Assembly: GCA_963835825.1 (NCBI GenBank)
Contig: CAWIGZ010000005.1
Location: 372,001-436,000 of the forward strand
Length of the DNA: 64,000 nt
Origin: JADGRB01 sp963835825
GTDB lineage: Bacteria > Myxococcota_A > Polyangia > Fen-1088
Direction of reading: 5' to 3'
Shown: in pieces, positions 7,423 to 16,104 of the stretch
How positions within the stretch are numbered: position 1 is the stretch's first letter
How the letters are laid out: the number at the start of each line of letters is the position of its first letter
Position numbers and translations under genes: made by a program
The notes under the pieces: generated by a model
Databases searched by the model: none
The model's input: the letters and a program-made list of their open reading frames with translations, nothing else
What the model was told of the DNA's origin: nothing

Positions 7423-8703
7423 TCAGTGGGCGGAAGCGTCGCGGACGTACGGACAGGACGCGGTCGGCAGGGTCGCGCACCGACCGCTGGTGCACATGAG
7501 ATACACGCCCCCGCAGGGGTGGGCGGCGTCGCACGGATCCCCGAGGTTGCCCAGCGTCCCGCAGATCCCGGGCGTCCCCAGGCAGAGCGCGCCGGACACG
7601 CACTCGGTGGTCGTGGCGCCGCCGTCGGGGGCGCAGATCTCGCCGATCGCGGCGCGTGGGGCGCAGACGTGGAAGCCCCGGCCATCCGGCTTGCAGAAAG
7701 AGGCGTCGTCGCAGACGCCGCCGTCGACGCACACCTCGAACGGATCCGGCTGACAGGTCGTCTGATTGAAGCAGACCAGCGGCGGCTCGCAGAGCGCGCC
7801 CGTGCCGGCGCAGGACTCGCCGTTGCCGAGCGGCGCGCGGCAGATCCCGGCGGTGGTTCCGGCCGTTGGGGCGATGCAGTGCAGATCGCCGCTGCAGCCG
7901 ACCGCCGGCGTGGCAGAGAGATCGCAGGGCTGATTGAGGCCGCCGTGGACGATGGTGCTGACCGGTGTGCAGAGCTGTGTCTTCCGGTGGCAGAAGTCGC
8001 CGGGGCCGCACCCCGCCGACGCGCACGACTGACCCGTCGCCATCGGGAGGGCGCCGCAGGTCCCGCATCGCTCGCTGCGCCCGGTGCAGCCGCCGCTCTG
8101 GCACTCGCTGCTGTGAAGGCAGGTCGCCCCCGGTGGTCGGGCGCCGCCGCTGAAGCAGGAGGGATAGGCCCCGAGGTCGAAGTCGGTGCAGGTGACGGTC
8201 GCAAACTGGGCGAAGCAGGCGGTGACTTCCTGGATCGTCTCGTTGGAATCCGGGCCGAAGAGGAAGTCGGGACAGGTGACCGCCACGTCCTCGCAATCGC
8301 TGGTCGAGTTGTACTCACAGGCCACCAGACGCTGGCACTCCGCGTGGATGGCGGCGCGGCAGGCCTGATCGGCGGGCGTCGAGCTGCCCGCCGCGTCGGC
8401 GCGCGCGTCGTTCGCGGCGTCTGTCCGCGCGTGATCGGTCGCGGCGTCGACCGCACCGGCGCCCGCTCCGCCGTTTTTCCCGCCGGCGCCGCCCGCTCCC
8501 AGGCCGCCGGCGCCGGCTGTTCCCTTGGCCCCGGCTCCGCCGGATCCCTTGCCGCCAGCTCCGCTCCCACCGCCAGCGCTGCCGGTCGACCCCTGCTTCG
8601 AGGTCGAGGAACAGGCGCAACCCAAGAGAGCGGACAGCGCGGCGGCGACCAGCGCACGCCGCCGTCCCGAGAACACCATCGACCGCACCGCCGAGATCCT
8701 CAT
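7423..8703 (-). CDS. Cys-rich myxococcal lipoprotein
   Basis: A 426-residue lipoprotein. The signal ends ALLGCAC, followed by a long Gly/Ala/Lys linker (about residues 33-85) typical of myxobacterial surface lipoproteins. The rest is a Cys-rich domain with many CxxxxC-type pairs, such as SSECQSGGCTGRSERCGTCG, like Dickkopf-type disulfide modules seen in related lipoproteins. It is probably anchored outside the cell; no enzymatic motif is visible. Its ATG overlaps the TGA of the small upstream gene by four bases, so the two form an operon. Confidence 0.7.
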   Translation of the reverse strand: MRISAVRSMVFSGRRRALVAAALSALLGCACSSTSKQGSTGSAGGGSGAGGKGSGGAGAKGTAGAGGLGAGGAGGKNGGAGAGAVDAATDHARTDAANDARADAAGSSTPADQACRAAIHAECQRLVACEYNSTSDCEDVAVTCPDFLFGPDSNETIQEVTACFAQFATVTCTDFDLGAYPSCFSGGARPPGATCLHSSECQSGGCTGRSERCGTCGALPMATGQSCASAGCGPGDFCHRKTQLCTPVSTIVHGGLNQPCDLSATPAVGCSGDLHCIAPTAGTTAGICRAPLGNGESCAGTGALCEPPLVCFNQTTCQPDPFEVCVDGGVCDDASFCKPDGRGFHVCAPRAAIGEICAPDGGATTTECVSGALCLGTPGICGTLGNLGDPCDAAHPCGGVYLMCTSGRCATLPTASCPYVRDASAH

Positions 8704-8903
8704 GGGCACGGCGCGCCGCAGGTGGTGACGTCGCCGCTGGGACAGGTGACCGGCGTGCCGGCGGCGCACTCGACGATGTCGCAACCTGCGGTGCCGGCCA
8801 GCGCGGCAGGGCAGTGTACGACGCAAGCGGCGCCGGCGGAGCAGGTGAGCGCGACGGCCAGGACCACGGCGAACCCGGCGTAGAGAAGACCCTTGCTCGG
8901 CAT
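8700..8903 (-). CDS. small secreted Cys-rich protein
   Basis: A 67-residue protein: a signal peptide (MPSKGLLYAGFAVVLAVALT, ending SAGA) followed by about 40 residues with seven Cys. It overlaps the next gene by ATGA, so it is translated with the Cys-rich lipoprotein and is likely exported with it. Function unknown. Confidence 0.55.
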   Translation of the reverse strand: MPSKGLLYAGFAVVLAVALTCSAGAACVVHCPAALAGTAGCDIVECAAGTPVTCPSGDVTTCGAPCP

Positions 8904-9001
8904 GCGTGCCGCGCATTCTAGCCTCTCGGGCCGCGCCTGAGGCCGCCAGTGTCGCTTTGACCCCAAGGCCGATCGGATAGCGTGTAAGCGATCGGAATTG
9001 A

Positions 9002-9199
9002 CGCCCGCCTGCCGAGGCCGATATCCAGCGCTTCTTCGCTGTCACGCCACCCAGCGTCCACCACATGATCAAAGAGCTGGAGCGACGCGCGCTCATCACC
9101 CGCGTCCCTCGCCAGCCTCGTAGCATCGCCCTCTCGGTACCCGAGGACGAGCTACCCCGCCTCCGGCAACCGATCAAAATCACTGTGGAAAGGTACTAG
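9002..9199 (+). pseudogene. 5'-truncated LexA-like winged-helix DNA-binding protein
   Basis: Just after an in-frame stop at 8999, the plus strand encodes AEADIQRFFAVTPPSVHHMI, KELERRALITRVPRQPRSI and ALSVPEDELP, then stops at 9199. This matches the recognition helix and wing of the LexA N-terminal DNA-binding domain family (PPSVHxMIxxLExRGLI). The N-terminal helix and any start codon are missing, and there is no LexA protease domain. It is read as a decayed transcription regulator. Confidence 0.5.
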
Positions 9200-9203
9200 T
9201 AGC

Positions 9204-9974
9204 CTACCGGACCTTGACGCGGCTGATCTGCGTGCCCCGCGCTGCCAGGCCGGCGGCCAGGCTCACGACGGCCTCGAAGGCGGCGTCGTCGCAGTCGAAC
9301 GCCTGCGTGAAGGTCTGGGTCACGGTGGTGGGGTCGTAGAGCAGCGCGCCGTCCGGCAGCGCGCCGGAGCGGCGGGGGTCCTGTCCCTCGAGCGCGTACC
9401 CGCCCCAGAGGATCAGCTCGGCCCAGAGGTCGAGCGCCGCGATCAAAGCGTCGACGGCGTCGTCGGCGGGTGGCGTGGCGAACACGACCTGGACCCCGCG
9501 ATCCTTCCCGGCGCGGGTCACCTGCGCCCGGTCGACCGTGAAGCTGGCGGGCGCGGCGCCCGGGTAGGCGAGCATGCCGACGTTCAGCGGCGGGACCTTC
9601 TCCCAGTCGACGCCGGCCTGGCGCGCCGTGGTGAACGTGACGGCGTCGAGGTCCCGCGCGGCGAGCAGGTTCGCGAGGATCCGAAGCGCGCCACGGTCTG
9701 CCAGCTCGACGCGGACCAACCAGGTCTGCTCGCCGTTGGGCGCCCGGGCGGATTCGATGAGCTCGGCGGCGCAGCGTTCGGGCGCCGCCACGGCGCTGCC
9801 CAGCAATCCCAGGTTCACGGCTTGCACCCAGCGTGCGACGACATCCGGGATGGTGTCTTCGTCGTACTCGCCCAGGGGCTGCTCGGGGGCGATCCGCGCG
9901 ATGTCGCTGCCGGACGCGACGATCTGCAGGAGCTGCGGCAGCCGATCGCGAATGCGGAGCGTGGGGACGGTCAT
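9204..9974 (-). CDS. hypothetical protein at the end of the T6SS effector operon
   Basis: A 256-residue protein starting MTVPTLRIRDRLPQLLQIVA, without signal or membrane segments. No family was recognised. Its ATG overlaps the TGA of the DUF3396 gene by four bases and it is the last gene of the six-gene run, so it probably acts with the effector or its immunity protein (second immunity, chaperone or regulator). That role is inferred only from position. Confidence 0.6.
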   Translation of the reverse strand: MTVPTLRIRDRLPQLLQIVASGSDIARIAPEQPLGEYDEDTIPDVVARWVQAVNLGLLGSAVAAPERCAAELIESARAPNGEQTWLVRVELADRGALRILANLLAARDLDAVTFTTARQAGVDWEKVPPLNVGMLAYPGAAPASFTVDRAQVTRAGKDRGVQVVFATPPADDAVDALIAALDLWAELILWGGYALEGQDPRRSGALPDGALLYDPTTVTQTFTQAFDCDDAAFEAVVSLAAGLAARGTQISRVKVR

Positions 9975-10981
9975 GCGTACGGCTTGTCGAAGATGTTGAA
10001 GAAGTGGTTCCAGAACTCGCTCTCTTCTGCGAGCCGATTGACGCGCGCCGGACGCAAGACACTGGCCAGCTTGCGCTGGAGAGGCAGACCGTCGCCGGCG
10101 CTCAGGTCACCCAGCTGCGGCCGCTCTCCGGCGCGGACCAGCAGCCCGTGCGGCAGCGTCTGGACGGCGAGCGCCGGCGTGTCGGCGAGCTGTGCGCGGA
10201 CGGCCGCCTCACCACCCAGAAACTGCACGGTCAGGGGACTGAGCACGTTCATCCAGGCGGCGCGCTTCACCAGTGGCACGAGATCTGGGTAGGCGGCGTC
10301 GGCGCGGTAAAGGCGCAGGGCATGGTTCAGCCGGAAGCTGTCCAGCCCCGGATAGCGGCTGCACAACGTCTGTTCGAACGTTTTCGTACCCACGTCATTC
10401 CGCAGGCCCTGGACGGACGCGAGGCCGAACCCGCACTCCACATAGGCCACGCGGCCGTGCTTTACGACGTCCAGGTCGGTCAGCCAGGCCGCTAGCGGGG
10501 TCGCTTCGACGAGAGGATGATTGGTGGGCAGCGTGATTCGAACGACCGACGACAGCGCGTCTCCGACGTCTCCCTCGCCCGCCATTGCGATCTGGTTCGA
10601 GACGGAACCGGCGATCTGCTTGGGCGTCGTGGCGCCCCACGGCTGCAGCCACAGCTCGAGTGAGGGAGGCAGGCACCCGAGATCGGCCCCGCCGTTCGCC
10701 TGCCAGTAGTACCGATGCAACTTCTTGGGCTTGCGCAGCCAGGTTGGAACCATCTCGAAGGCCCGGGCGCTGATCGCGGCCGGTTTGCCCATGGTCTCGG
10801 CCTGATAGTGAGTCAGGCCGTCCTTCACGATCTCCAGGGCGCGCTCGTAGATTTGGCCGATGTCCGGGAGGTGCGGCACCCGGACGTACAAGGCGATCGA
10901 GAACACCGGGCAGACGGTGGTGATCTCGATGCCAGGCTCGACTTCGAACCGGTGGACCATCTCGGACCAGGCGATCGACAT
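9971..10981 (-). CDS. DUF3396 / type VI immunity-family protein
   Basis: A 336-residue cytosolic protein starting MSIAWSEMVHRFEVEPGIEI. It shows the DUF3396 plan: an N-terminal region with VCPVFSIALYVRVPH, a central RAFEMVPTWLRKPKKLHRYY, and a later YVECGFGLASVQG. DUF3396 members (TsiV3-like) serve as immunity or effector-linked proteins in T6SS clusters. It lies 10 bases downstream of the nuclease-like gene and likely protects against that or a related toxin. The ATG at 10981 is chosen by homology of the first residues; the frame stays open much further upstream, but only as a shadow of the preceding genes. Confidence 0.7.
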   Translation of the reverse strand: MSIAWSEMVHRFEVEPGIEITTVCPVFSIALYVRVPHLPDIGQIYERALEIVKDGLTHYQAETMGKPAAISARAFEMVPTWLRKPKKLHRYYWQANGGADLGCLPPSLELWLQPWGATTPKQIAGSVSNQIAMAGEGDVGDALSSVVRITLPTNHPLVEATPLAAWLTDLDVVKHGRVAYVECGFGLASVQGLRNDVGTKTFEQTLCSRYPGLDSFRLNHALRLYRADAAYPDLVPLVKRAAWMNVLSPLTVQFLGGEAAVRAQLADTPALAVQTLPHGLLVRAGERPQLGDLSAGDGLPLQRKLASVLRPARVNRLAEESEFWNHFFNIFDKPYA

Positions 10982-10991
10982 GGTTCGTCGC

Positions 10992-11609
10992 TCAGAACAC
11001 GGGGAGTGGCTCGGGGGCGAGCTCGGGCATGCTCGGCATCTCGGGCAGCGCCCCTTCCTGCGGCGCCAGGTAGAATTGCCCGGACGGCGCCAGCGCGGGG
11101 TCGACCTCCTCGACGGGCGCTGGATCCTCGGGGCAGTCGCAGCTCTTCGGGTCCAAGCTGAGATTCTGGTCCTCGCGACCGGTCTGCTGCTTGACCATCT
11201 CGTTGTAGTCCTCTTGCTGGGTCTTGCCGTTGATGCTTCCGGGATCCTTGCCCCAGGTGTCGGTCCCCCCGCTCGGGCGATCAAACTTGAGGTCGACAGG
11301 AACGCTCTTGCCATTGGTGCCGGTGGCCGTCGCGTCCGGGAACCGTGGTTGTCCCGTGGGCCAGCGTCCCGGCTCGGGACCTTGCTGGTTCGTGAGGATC
11401 CGGATGGTCTTCTTGATGCTGCCCATGATTTTTCCCCAGGTCGTCTCGGTCGGTTCGGGCCGCCATTCGCCGGTGTCCCGGTTCTGTGTCCAGGGGCGCT
11501 GGTGGTCGATCTCCGGCGTCGGCTTGCCCATCCGCTCGCGGTGGTCCTTGAGGGTATCGACCGCCTTCTCGAAGCAGGCCTCCTTGTTGGTCTGCGCGTG
11601 CGCTCCCAT
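10992..11609 (-). CDS. putative PD-(D/E)xK nuclease toxin, T6SS effector
   Basis: A 205-residue protein without a signal peptide. Residues 91-108 show the PD-(D/E)xK nuclease pattern: Pro91-Asp92, then VPVDLKF with Asp106 and Lys108. QQEDYNEM (Gln131 to Tyr135) follows, as in VRR-NUC-like nucleases. The tail is Pro/Glu-rich. It lies between a DUF4150 PAAR-like gene and a DUF3396 gene, the standard place for a T6SS cargo toxin, so it probably cleaves DNA in a recipient cell. Nuclease activity is inferred from the motif spacing. In many homologues such a domain is fused to the PAAR-like protein; here it is a separate gene 9 bases downstream. Confidence 0.62.
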   Translation of the reverse strand: MGAHAQTNKEACFEKAVDTLKDHRERMGKPTPEIDHQRPWTQNRDTGEWRPEPTETTWGKIMGSIKKTIRILTNQQGPEPGRWPTGQPRFPDATATGTNGKSVPVDLKFDRPSGGTDTWGKDPGSINGKTQQEDYNEMVKQQTGREDQNLSLDPKSCDCPEDPAPVEEVDPALAPSGQFYLAPQEGALPEMPSMPELAPEPLPVF

Positions 11610-11618
11610 GTTCGGCTC

Positions 11619-12164
11619 CTAGGCTCGGATGGCGCCCGGGGGGACTTTCTTGACGACGCCTTCGCCCGCCGAGGCGCCACCTTCTCCGTGGGCGTTACAC
11701 CAGCAGAACGCCGTGCACAACATGTCCTTGAGGTCCTGGCCCAGGACGGCGACCAGGTTCGCCTGGATCTCCGCGGGCGTCATCGTGTTGGGTCCGTTCC
11801 CGTTCATGGTCATCGGATCCCCGAGGCGGGCGACGTTCTTGCCCTCAAACTTCACGTCCATGCTGTAGTTCACGAACTTGGCCTTCCCTTTGATGACGCC
11901 CGACACAATGCCGCCGGCCGAGCCAGCTTCGTCACCGGTACTGGTCGCGAACACCGAATCCTTGACGGCCACCGGCTGTCCTTCTATCGAGACGGTCGTG
12001 GTCCCCTCGGCGAGGTCGGAAGACATCGCCATGTTGGGATAAGGAATCGGGACCGGTCCCGCGGGTGACGGCGTCTTGCAGACGTCGGGCGCGGCGGCCG
12101 TCGCCGTGCCGCTGCTGCCCTTATGGACGGCGGTGAGGTTGTTGACGATGACCGAGACACCCAT
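11619..12164 (-). CDS. DUF4150 PAAR-like protein (T6SS spike tip)
   Basis: A 181-residue protein of the DUF4150 family. The N-terminal block includes KTPSPAGPVPIPYPNMAMSS, the family hallmark, followed by a Gly-rich beta region (SAGGIVSGVIKGKAKF) and GKNVARLGDPMTMNGNGP. These proteins cap the VgrG spike like PAAR proteins and carry effectors into target cells. The short C-terminal extension (CTAFCWCNAHGEGG) contains several Cys. It starts immediately after the stop of the ketosynthase-like gene and is followed by the toxin gene. Confidence 0.85.
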   Translation of the reverse strand: MGVSVIVNNLTAVHKGSSGTATAAAPDVCKTPSPAGPVPIPYPNMAMSSDLAEGTTTVSIEGQPVAVKDSVFATSTGDEAGSAGGIVSGVIKGKAKFVNYSMDVKFEGKNVARLGDPMTMNGNGPNTMTPAEIQANLVAVLGQDLKDMLCTAFCWCNAHGEGGASAGEGVVKKVPPGAIRA

Positions 12165-13244
12165 TCAGCTCGCCTCCTTCTCCACCAGGGCGGCCCCACG
12201 AAACGGCCGCGTGTCGCTGGCACACCATAGCAGGGCCCGCGGGCCCCGCACGCGCCCTCGTTCCAGATCGACCAAGACGGTGGCCAGCATCAAGGGCGCG
12301 CTGGCCGCCCCCACGTCGCCCCACGCATCGCCAGGGTGGCGGAGCTCGAGCGGCTCGCCGTGTTGAGCGACGGTGCGCAGGTACGCGAAGCTCCACTCCT
12401 CGGCGCGCCACGGCTCGCCAGTCATGTCGCAGTAGGTGACGTCGGCGCGCGCCTTCTCCGGCAGCGCCGCGAGCGCGCCGCGCAGCGCCCGCGTCAGGCC
12501 CTGTCCTTGCGTCGCTCGCCCGAGGTACCAGGGATGCGGCTCCGTCGCCAGCGCCACCCCGACGAGCTGCCCGCGCGACGCCAGACCGAGCCGAGCGGCA
12601 ATCCCTGCGCTGCTGAGCAGAACGGCGCCCGCACCCTCGCCGGGAACGATCCCGCTCGGCGTCTCGTCACCCTTGAGCCGGCCAGAGTCTGCAAGCCAGT
12701 CAAGCGCGGCGAGGTCCAGGTACGAGTCGACGCCGCCTACTAGGCACACGTCGACACGGTCGGCGTCCAGCAGCTCCTTCGCGCGCGCCAGGGCCGTCAG
12801 CCCACCTTCGTGACCGCGATCGTACACCCCGCACAGGTTGCGGACGACCGGCAGGCCGGTCTCTTCGATCAACGCACGACCGAGAGAAGCGACGTTCTTG
12901 GCGGTGAGACCGGGACGTTCGGGCGGCAACGACAGCACGACGGCAATGCGCGCGCGATCGTCGGGGTCGGCGGCGCGCAGCGGGGCCAGCGCGCTCGCCA
13001 GCGCCCGCGCGCCCAGCCACCGCATCCGGTCGACGACGCTGCCCGCGATCGGTAAGCACGCGAGGCGCGACAGCTTGAGGGGCTCGCCCCCGCGCTTGTC
13101 CCGAAGGCTCTCGACCAGCTCGAAGCGACAGACGCCGGCCGCTGCCGCCGCGGCAACCGACTCGGGATAGAGGCCGACGGGCGCAACCGCGCCCAGCCCG
13201 GCGATGACGATCCTGCGTCGCCGCGCCAACCGCTGGACACTCAA
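12165..13244 (-). CDS. beta-ketoacyl-synthase-like protein of T6SS adaptor module
   Basis: A 359-residue thiolase-fold protein. The N terminus (RIVIAGLGAVAPVG) and the core (DVCLVGGVDSYLD, later IVPGEGAGAVLL) follow ketoacyl synthases, but the segment where the catalytic Cys should lie reads YDRGHEGG, so condensation activity is unlikely. Such proteins recur next to DUF2169 and DUF4150 genes in T6SS effector clusters, where a loading or adaptor role is suspected. I chose a TTG start at 13244 that overlaps the TGA of the DUF2169 gene, with AGGAT upstream; no ATG fits. The call is firm on family and weak on role. Confidence 0.68.
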   Translation of the reverse strand: MSVQRLARRRRIVIAGLGAVAPVGLYPESVAAAAAAGVCRFELVESLRDKRGGEPLKLSRLACLPIAGSVVDRMRWLGARALASALAPLRAADPDDRARIAVVLSLPPERPGLTAKNVASLGRALIEETGLPVVRNLCGVYDRGHEGGLTALARAKELLDADRVDVCLVGGVDSYLDLAALDWLADSGRLKGDETPSGIVPGEGAGAVLLSSAGIAARLGLASRGQLVGVALATEPHPWYLGRATQGQGLTRALRGALAALPEKARADVTYCDMTGEPWRAEEWSFAYLRTVAQHGEPLELRHPGDAWGDVGAASAPLMLATVLVDLERGRVRGPRALLWCASDTRPFRGAALVEKEAS

Positions 13245-14251
13245 CGTGAGATCCTGAGTTTGTAGTCGACCCGGGTTCGGCTGATGTCGCGGAAGCGCGG
13301 GCCGCATTTGAGGGCGGCCCGCCAGACGGCCACGACGCGCGCGTCGTCGGGCTCGATGATCACGCGGTCGAGCTGCGGCTTGAGGCGCATCCGGCGGCCG
13401 CCCAGCCACGTGTCGATCAGAAGGACTTCGCGCGGCACGTTGAAGGCCAGTTGCCCACCGGGGCTGAGACCTTGCAGGCAGATCGGTTCGCCGCCTACCA
13501 GCGCCTGTCGCGCGTGCAGTTCGGGCGTCGCCGCCACGAAGAACAGCGGATCGAAGTCGTCTGGCAGCAGCGGCAGCTTGTTCTGCCCCCAGGCCGCGTC
13601 ATAAGTGCCGGCGTGCTCGCGCCGCGGCGACCAGTGGCTGCCGAGGGCGCGCAACCCGGCGGGCGGTGGGCGATCACGCCAGCCCTGGATCAAGTGCTTG
13701 GGGTCTTCGACGTTCGGCAGCCACCGGTCAACGAGCTCCTCGCGACGGACGGCAAACCCTCGGCCAATCGGGTTGCGGGACTCACCGGCGCCGCTGCTCT
13801 CTGGACCGACGCCGCCGTAGGCGCGCTCCCAGGTGATGGGCATGGTTGTGAACCGTGCGGAGGTGCTGGGGACCAACCCCAGTAAGCCTGATATCCACTT
13901 TCGCTCGCCGAACACGCGCAATGATTTGCGCAGCTTGCCGACGGCGACGTGGACATCCAGTTCGCGCACGGGAGTGCCGGCCCGCGCGTGCGCGCTGGCG
14001 TTCACGATCACGTCCGTTCCCGGGTGGGCGAACGTCATCTCGGTCTCGCGCAGCAGGCTCGATTTACCCTCTTCGCCCAGGTATCGCGGCTTGACGGCGA
14101 CCGGCTCCTGCTCCTTGGCGGCCACCAGTTGCCCGGAAGGCTCGATCGTGTAGGTGGCCTTCACGATCACGACCCAGTGCTGAACGCCCTCCGGATCCAT
14201 CTGGATCCCGCGCTCGGCGGCGAACGGCGTCTCGTTCGAGAGTTGAAGCAT
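13241..14251 (-). CDS. DUF2169 T6SS effector adaptor
   Basis: A 336-residue DUF2169 protein starting MLQLSNETPFAAERG, with the typical HWVVIVKATYTI and a central WERAYGGVGP, NPIGRGF and PNVEDP. DUF2169 proteins act as adaptors that help load PAAR/DUF4150-type effectors on the VgrG spike. It is the first gene of a minus-strand operon of six (DUF2169, ketosynthase-like, DUF4150, toxin, DUF3396, unknown) with overlaps or gaps of about 10 bases or less. Its start is 35 bases from the divergent TIGR02270 gene. Confidence 0.85.
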   Translation of the reverse strand: MLQLSNETPFAAERGIQMDPEGVQHWVVIVKATYTIEPSGQLVAAKEQEPVAVKPRYLGEEGKSSLLRETEMTFAHPGTDVIVNASAHARAGTPVRELDVHVAVGKLRKSLRVFGERKWISGLLGLVPSTSARFTTMPITWERAYGGVGPESSGAGESRNPIGRGFAVRREELVDRWLPNVEDPKHLIQGWRDRPPPAGLRALGSHWSPRREHAGTYDAAWGQNKLPLLPDDFDPLFFVAATPELHARQALVGGEPICLQGLSPGGQLAFNVPREVLLIDTWLGGRRMRLKPQLDRVIIEPDDARVVAVWRAALKCGPRFRDISRTRVDYKLRISR

Positions 14252-14286
14252 GTCGAACTGGCCAGCGGACTATACTGCGAGGCGCC

Positions 14287-15591
14287 ATGAGTCGGGACCC
14301 CGAAATCCTCTGGGACGTTGTCGAGGAACACCTGTCCGAGGCGGATTTCCTGATCGAGCGGTGGCAGGCCGCGATGGGCTCGCCCCGGCTTAGCGTGAAG
14401 GACGTGCAGCGCTCGATCGAGGGACGGTTGAACGCGCACCTGGACGGGCTCGTCGTCGGGGGCGGCGCCGTTGCTGGGCGGACGCTGCGTCCCGCGCTGG
14501 CCGACGATTCCGAAGCAACTTCGACCCGGGCGGCGGCGGCGGCGCTGGCGCTGCTGGGGGGCGGCCTCACGCCGACCGCGCTGGCCGAGCACCTGAAGGT
14601 GAGCGCGTCGCCGGCGGTGGTGGGGGGCGTCGCGACCGCCTTCCAGATCTCCGGTCGATTGGACGTCGACGAGCCGTTGCGCCTGGCTCTGTACGCCACG
14701 GACGACACGCAGACTCAGTCGGCAATTCTATCCGCGCTGGTCGCACGGCAGATCGATCCCGGTCCCATCGCCGGGCCGCTGGTCGCGCGGGCGGATGGGC
14801 GATTGGCTCCGCTGGCTCTGGCGGCGCTGGCCGCGGGCGATCGGGCGCGGTTCCGGAATCTGGTCGAGGGCTGCATGTCTGGCGAGCCGAATGCCCGCGC
14901 CGAAGCCGCATTGCGGACGGCGCTTGTCTGGAACCTCGCGAGCGGCTGGCGGGCCTGTCCGGCCGCGGCCCGCACCGGTTCGCTGACGGCAATGCTCGCG
15001 CTGGCTCTGTTCGGTACGCAGGCCGACCTGGCGCCACTCTGGACCGCGCTGCAGGAGCCGGGGCGGCGCGGCGCGGCCCTGTTCGCCCTCGGTTTTGCGG
15101 GGTCTCGCGAGGCGGTCGAAGCGTGCCTGCCGTTGGTCGGTGACAACGACGCCGAGGCGGCGAGGCTGGCGGCCGAGGCGATCGCCGCCATCACGGGACT
15201 GCCGTCGTTCGATCCGCCGTTTGCCGAGACCGCCGACGCCGAAGGCGGCGACGACGAGCTGCCGCCGTTAGGGCAGGACCTTCGGTCCGATCTTAACCCG
15301 GGGCCTCACGACGATCTGCCGAAGCCGAATCCAGAGGCGTACCGCGCCTGGTGGACCGAACACCAGGGGCGCTTGCGGTCGGGCGAGCGATATCTCCACG
15401 GCCGGCCGCTGTCCCTGGAGGTTCTGGCGTGGGCAATGGCCACTCGTCCGCTGCGCCGACGCAGTGTGCTGGCCTTTGAGATCGCGGTCCGCAGCGGCGG
15501 TCGGCAGCGAATCCCGGCGGTCCACCTGTCACAACCAGAGGTGCCGCTCCTCGGCGATCTTTCGCTACGGCGGCCCCCGGTTTGGTCCTGA
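14287..15591 (+). CDS. TIGR02270 family protein (HEAT-like, T6SS-associated)
   Basis: A 434-residue Ala/Leu-rich protein starting MSRDPEILWDVVEEHLSEAD, followed by FLIERW and later GRLNAHLDGL, the recognisable N terminus of TIGR02270. The body is made of repeated Ala-rich helices (for example ALFALGFAGSREAVEACLPL) like HEAT repeats. Members occur in T6SS gene clusters; their role is not established. It is divergent from the DUF2169 operon across 35 bases, so the control region is shared, and convergent with the DUF6484 gene (4-base gap). Confidence 0.75.
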   Translation: MSRDPEILWDVVEEHLSEADFLIERWQAAMGSPRLSVKDVQRSIEGRLNAHLDGLVVGGGAVAGRTLRPALADDSEATSTRAAAAALALLGGGLTPTALAEHLKVSASPAVVGGVATAFQISGRLDVDEPLRLALYATDDTQTQSAILSALVARQIDPGPIAGPLVARADGRLAPLALAALAAGDRARFRNLVEGCMSGEPNARAEAALRTALVWNLASGWRACPAAARTGSLTAMLALALFGTQADLAPLWTALQEPGRRGAALFALGFAGSREAVEACLPLVGDNDAEAARLAAEAIAAITGLPSFDPPFAETADAEGGDDELPPLGQDLRSDLNPGPHDDLPKPNPEAYRAWWTEHQGRLRSGERYLHGRPLSLEVLAWAMATRPLRRRSVLAFEIAVRSGGRQRIPAVHLSQPEVPLLGDLSLRRPPVWS

Positions 15592-15595
15592 GCCG

Positions 15596-16090
15596 TCAGT
15601 TGATGGCGACGGAGCCGCCCTTGATGCGGTTCTTTCCGCGCGCGCGGCTCTCCACTTCGACGCCGCGAATGGCGATGCGGCCGTTGCGGCGCAAGGTGAT
15701 GGCCGCCTCGCCACACTTGAGGACGATCTCATCTTGCGCCTCCAATGCGATCCGCTGCCCGTCGACCAGCACTTCCAGCTCGGAGGCGCCCGCGAGCGGC
15801 TGCAGCAGGCCCAGGATCACTGTCCCCTCGCGCGGGTCGGCCTGGACCAGGAGCACCACCTCGCTCCGGGCGGCCGCCTCGCGCGCCAGGGCCGCCCGCG
15901 AGAGCGCTTTGATCAGGCGCGCGGGGACTGGCCCGCGCGCGCCGTCGTGCTCGACCAATGCACCGCGTTCGTCCCAGCCGACCAATCGGCCCAGGCACAC
16001 CTGGCTGGCGGTCGCGCGACGGCGTGCGCTGCTCGCCGGTTTGCGGCTCTCGCGCGGCGCGATATCGGGTCGTCGACGGGCTTTGATCAT
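15596..16090 (-). CDS. DUF6484 domain protein
   Basis: A 164-residue protein. The middle (CLGRLVGWDERGALVEHDG, later VVLLVQADPREGTVILGLLQ) and the C-terminal beta repeats (CGEAAITLRRNGRIAIRGVEV) match DUF6484, a small beta-rich family found with DUF2169/DUF4150 genes in T6SS clusters. No signal peptide. Function is unproven; the association suggests part of effector loading or spike decoration. Confidence 0.7.
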   Translation of the reverse strand: MIKARRRPDIAPRESRKPASSARRRATASQVCLGRLVGWDERGALVEHDGARGPVPARLIKALSRAALAREAAARSEVVLLVQADPREGTVILGLLQPLAGASELEVLVDGQRIALEAQDEIVLKCGEAAITLRRNGRIAIRGVEVESRARGKNRIKGGSVAIN

Positions 16091-16104
16091 CGTGCCACCA
16101 GAGT

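Noticed and set aside
10982..11680. upstream extension of the DUF3396 frame
   Set aside because: It overlaps the nuclease-like toxin gene and is Arg/Pro/Ser-rich nonsense; the family sequence begins at 10981.
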